Positions 4,294 to 5,600 of a stretch of 5,600 nucleotides of DNA are shown piece by piece; the stretch's first letter is position 1; the number at the start of each line of letters is the position of its first letter. This DNA comes from Actinomycetota bacterium. Lineage in GTDB: Bacteria; Actinomycetota; Actinomycetes; Streptosporangiales; Streptosporangiaceae. Both the position numbers and the translations under genes were made by a program. The notes under the pieces were generated by a model, which ran no database searches, was not told the origin of the DNA, and worked only from the letters and a program-made list of their open reading frames with translations. The stretch lies in the NCBI GenBank assembly GCA_003161205.1, contig PMOU01000267.1, forward strand, positions 7,688 to 13,287, written 5' to 3'.

Positions 4294-5600
4294 TCACGAA
4301 GCCTTGCGTCGGCTTTCCTCGGACTGGTTTTCCTGGCCGCCGAGGTCGCGGCCAGACCTGGTCCGCCGGCGCCGTCTGGCCCTGGTCGTGCCCGCGGTCG
4401 CCGGGGCGCCGCCTTCGCCCGCCTCGCGGGGGGCCGTACCCGAGTTATTGTGCGCCTGACCGGAGCCGCCACGGGCCTGCCCGTCACCGCTGCCGCGCCC
4501 GGAGTCGCCGCGTCCGGCGCCGCTTCGCCCGGAGTCGCTTCGTCCCGAACCGCCGCGCCCGGAGCCGCCACGGCCGGAACCGCTTCGCCCCGAGTCGCCG
4601 CGCCCGGAACCGCCGCGGCCCGAATCGCCGCGCCCGGAACCGCCTGGCGCGGCGGAACCGCGGCCCGGCTTGGCGGTGCGGATCTTGCCGGTCTCGCCGA
4701 TGTCCTCCAGGGCCTCAGCCTCCAGCCCGACCCGCTCTCGCATGGCGCGCGGGAGGGTGCCCGTCGCCTCACGCGGGATGTCGAGCTGGGTGTAGAGGTG
4801 CTCGGAGGTGGAGTACGTCTCTTCCGGTTCGGGCTTGCCCAGCTTCAGGGCGTCGTTGATGGTCTTCCAGCGGTGCATGTCCCGCCAGTCGACGAACGTG
4901 ACCGCGACGCCGGCCCGGCCGGCTCGCCCGGTCCGGCCGATGCGATGCACGTAGGTCATGTCGTCATCGGGGCATTCGTAGTTCACCACGTGGGTGACGT
5001 CGTCCACGTCCAGCCCGCGGGCCGCGACCTCGGTCGCGGTGAGCACGTCAACCTTGCCGCTGCGGAACGCGCGCAGCGCGCGCTCGCGCTGACCCTGGCC
5101 CAGGTCGCCGTGCACGGTCGCGACCGCGAAGCCCCTGGTCTCCAGCGCGCCCGCGACTTGATCAGCGGCTCGCTTGGTCTGGCAGAACACCATGGTCAGG
5201 CCCCGGTCCCTGGCTTGCAGCACCCGGGCCAGCACCTCGATCTTGTCCATCTGGTGCGCCCGGAAGACGTGCTGCCGGGTGTTCGGGGGCGGCGTGGGCG
5301 CGTCCTGGCCTTCGGCCCGGATGTTGGTCGGCTGCCGCATATGGCGCCGCGCGAGCGTGACGACGTCCCCGGGCATGGTCGCCGAGAACAGCATCGTCTG
5401 CCGGCTGTCCGGGGTACGCCTGACGATCCGCTCCACGTCGGGCAGGAAGCCGAGATCGAGCATCTTGTCGGCCTCGTCGAGCACCAGGGCCTGGATCTGG
5501 CCTAGCTTGAGGTGTCCGCGCTCGACCAGGTCGAGCAGCCGTCCGGGGGTGCCGACGACGATGTCGACGCCGGCCGTCAGCGCGTCGATCTGCGGCTCGT
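4294..5600 (-). CDS. DEAD-box ATP-dependent RNA helicase (5' end outside the window)
   Basis: The visible 434 residues are the C-terminal part of a DEAD-box RNA helicase, which unwinds RNA duplexes using ATP, e.g. in ribosome assembly, mRNA decay or cold adaptation. The frame stays open to the window edge; motif I and the Q motif lie beyond it. Seen in order: motif Ib T-P-G-R-L-L-D (5550-5530), motif II V-L-D-E-A-D (5484-5467), motif III S-A-T (5385-5377), motif V with A-A-R-G-L-D and motif VI H-R-I-G-R-T-G-R-A-G-R (4947-4915). The GTG inside the V-L-D-E-A-D motif is not a start. After the helicase core comes a linker, then ten pentapeptides of type x-x-S-G-R (4644-4495), and a basic patch with R-A-R-R-R-R-R-T-R near the end. 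Such tails typically bind RNA non-specifically and are disordered. The type is closest to RhlE/CsdA-like actinobacterial helicases; the exact orthologue is unclear. A terminator follows the stop. Confidence 0.96.
   Translation of the reverse strand, partial: EPQIDALTAGVDIVVGTPGRLLDLVERGHLKLGQIQALVLDEADKMLDLGFLPDVERIVRRTPDSRQTMLFSATMPGDVVTLARRHMRQPTNIRAEGQDAPTPPPNTRQHVFRAHQMDKIEVLARVLQARDRGLTMVFCQTKRAADQVAGALETRGFAVATVHGDLGQGQRERALRAFRSGKVDVLTATEVAARGLDVDDVTHVVNYECPDDDMTYVHRIGRTGRAGRAGVAVTFVDWRDMHRWKTINDALKLGKPEPEETYSTSEHLYTQLDIPREATGTLPRAMRERVGLEAEALEDIGETGKIRTAKPGRGSAAPGGSGRGDSGRGGSGRGDSGRSGSGRGGSGRGGSGRSDSGRSGAGRGDSGRGSGDGQARGGSGQAHNNSGTAPREAGEGGAPATAGTTRARRRRRTRSGRDLGGQENQSEESRRKAS
4495..4644 (-). 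repeat. 15-bp-period coding repeat (x-x-S-G-R pentapeptides) in the helicase tail
   Basis: Ten consecutive in-frame 15-bp units encode GGSGR, GDSGR, GGSGR, GDSGR, SGSGR, GGSGR, GGSGR, SDSGR, SGAGR and GDSGR, followed by a degenerate unit. The DNA units differ by a few bases, so the array is not a fresh perfect duplication. It resembles RGG/RGS RNA-binding tails. Unit number could vary between strains by slippage. Confidence 0.9.

Noticed and set aside
4495..4644. Regular repeats considered as a CRISPR or minisatellite array
   Set aside because: The period is 15 bp without spacers and stays in frame with the helicase, so it is a coding repeat.
4450..5505. Long open frame of 351 codons on the plus strand
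   Set aside because: It lies wholly antisense to the DEAD-box helicase, whose motifs are unmistakable. The Ala/Pro/Gly-rich product is what the complement of a G/C-rich gene yields.

Overview
The window is high-G+C DNA with strongly G/C-ending codons, partly leaderless-looking gene starts and gene families typical of filamentous actinomycetes (Actinomycetota). I cannot assign a genus from sequence alone. It carries six protein genes: four complete or nearly certain on established family motifs or layout, one without a known function, and one cut by the right edge. I see no rRNA, tRNA, insertion sequence, CRISPR array, phage gene or biosynthetic cluster.

Layout. Positions 1-252 are a leader of about 51 % G+C over the first 180 bases, with a candidate -10 box, a stem-loop and a strong ribosome binding site. 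They precede a secreted protein of 227 aa (253-936, +) that reads as a degenerate three-repeat ricin-type beta-trefoil. A perfect 17-bp tandem duplication covers its stop codon. Next is a small, probably leaderless, multi-pass membrane protein of 156 aa (1034-1504, +) with a conserved-looking His/Trp loop and no known function. A 253-bp spacer (1505-1757) holds a cluster of inverted repeats, including a long near-perfect hairpin at 1624-1659. Then comes a two-gene operon on the plus strand: an MBL-fold hydrolase (1758-2411) and, 9 bp later, a RecB-like PD-(D/E)XK nuclease with a Cas4/AddB-style iron-sulfur cysteine set (2421-3293).

The right half is on the minus strand. An alpha/beta hydrolase (4214-3282) converges on the nuclease gene and overlaps it by 12 bp. 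Upstream of it is a DEAD-box RNA helicase (5600-4294, 5' end beyond the window) that ends in an Arg-Gly-Ser pentapeptide tail and is followed by a 13-bp stem-loop terminator.

How the genes work together. The MBL/nuclease pair is the only clear operon and is probably co-translated. The helicase and the hydrolase share a strand but appear separated by the terminator. The secreted and membrane genes look like independent units. No multi-gene novel system is evident. The most unusual points are the MBL protein, where two standard metal ligands are replaced (Asp to His145, His to Gln186), the palindrome cluster at 1604-1667, and the uncharacterised secreted and membrane proteins.
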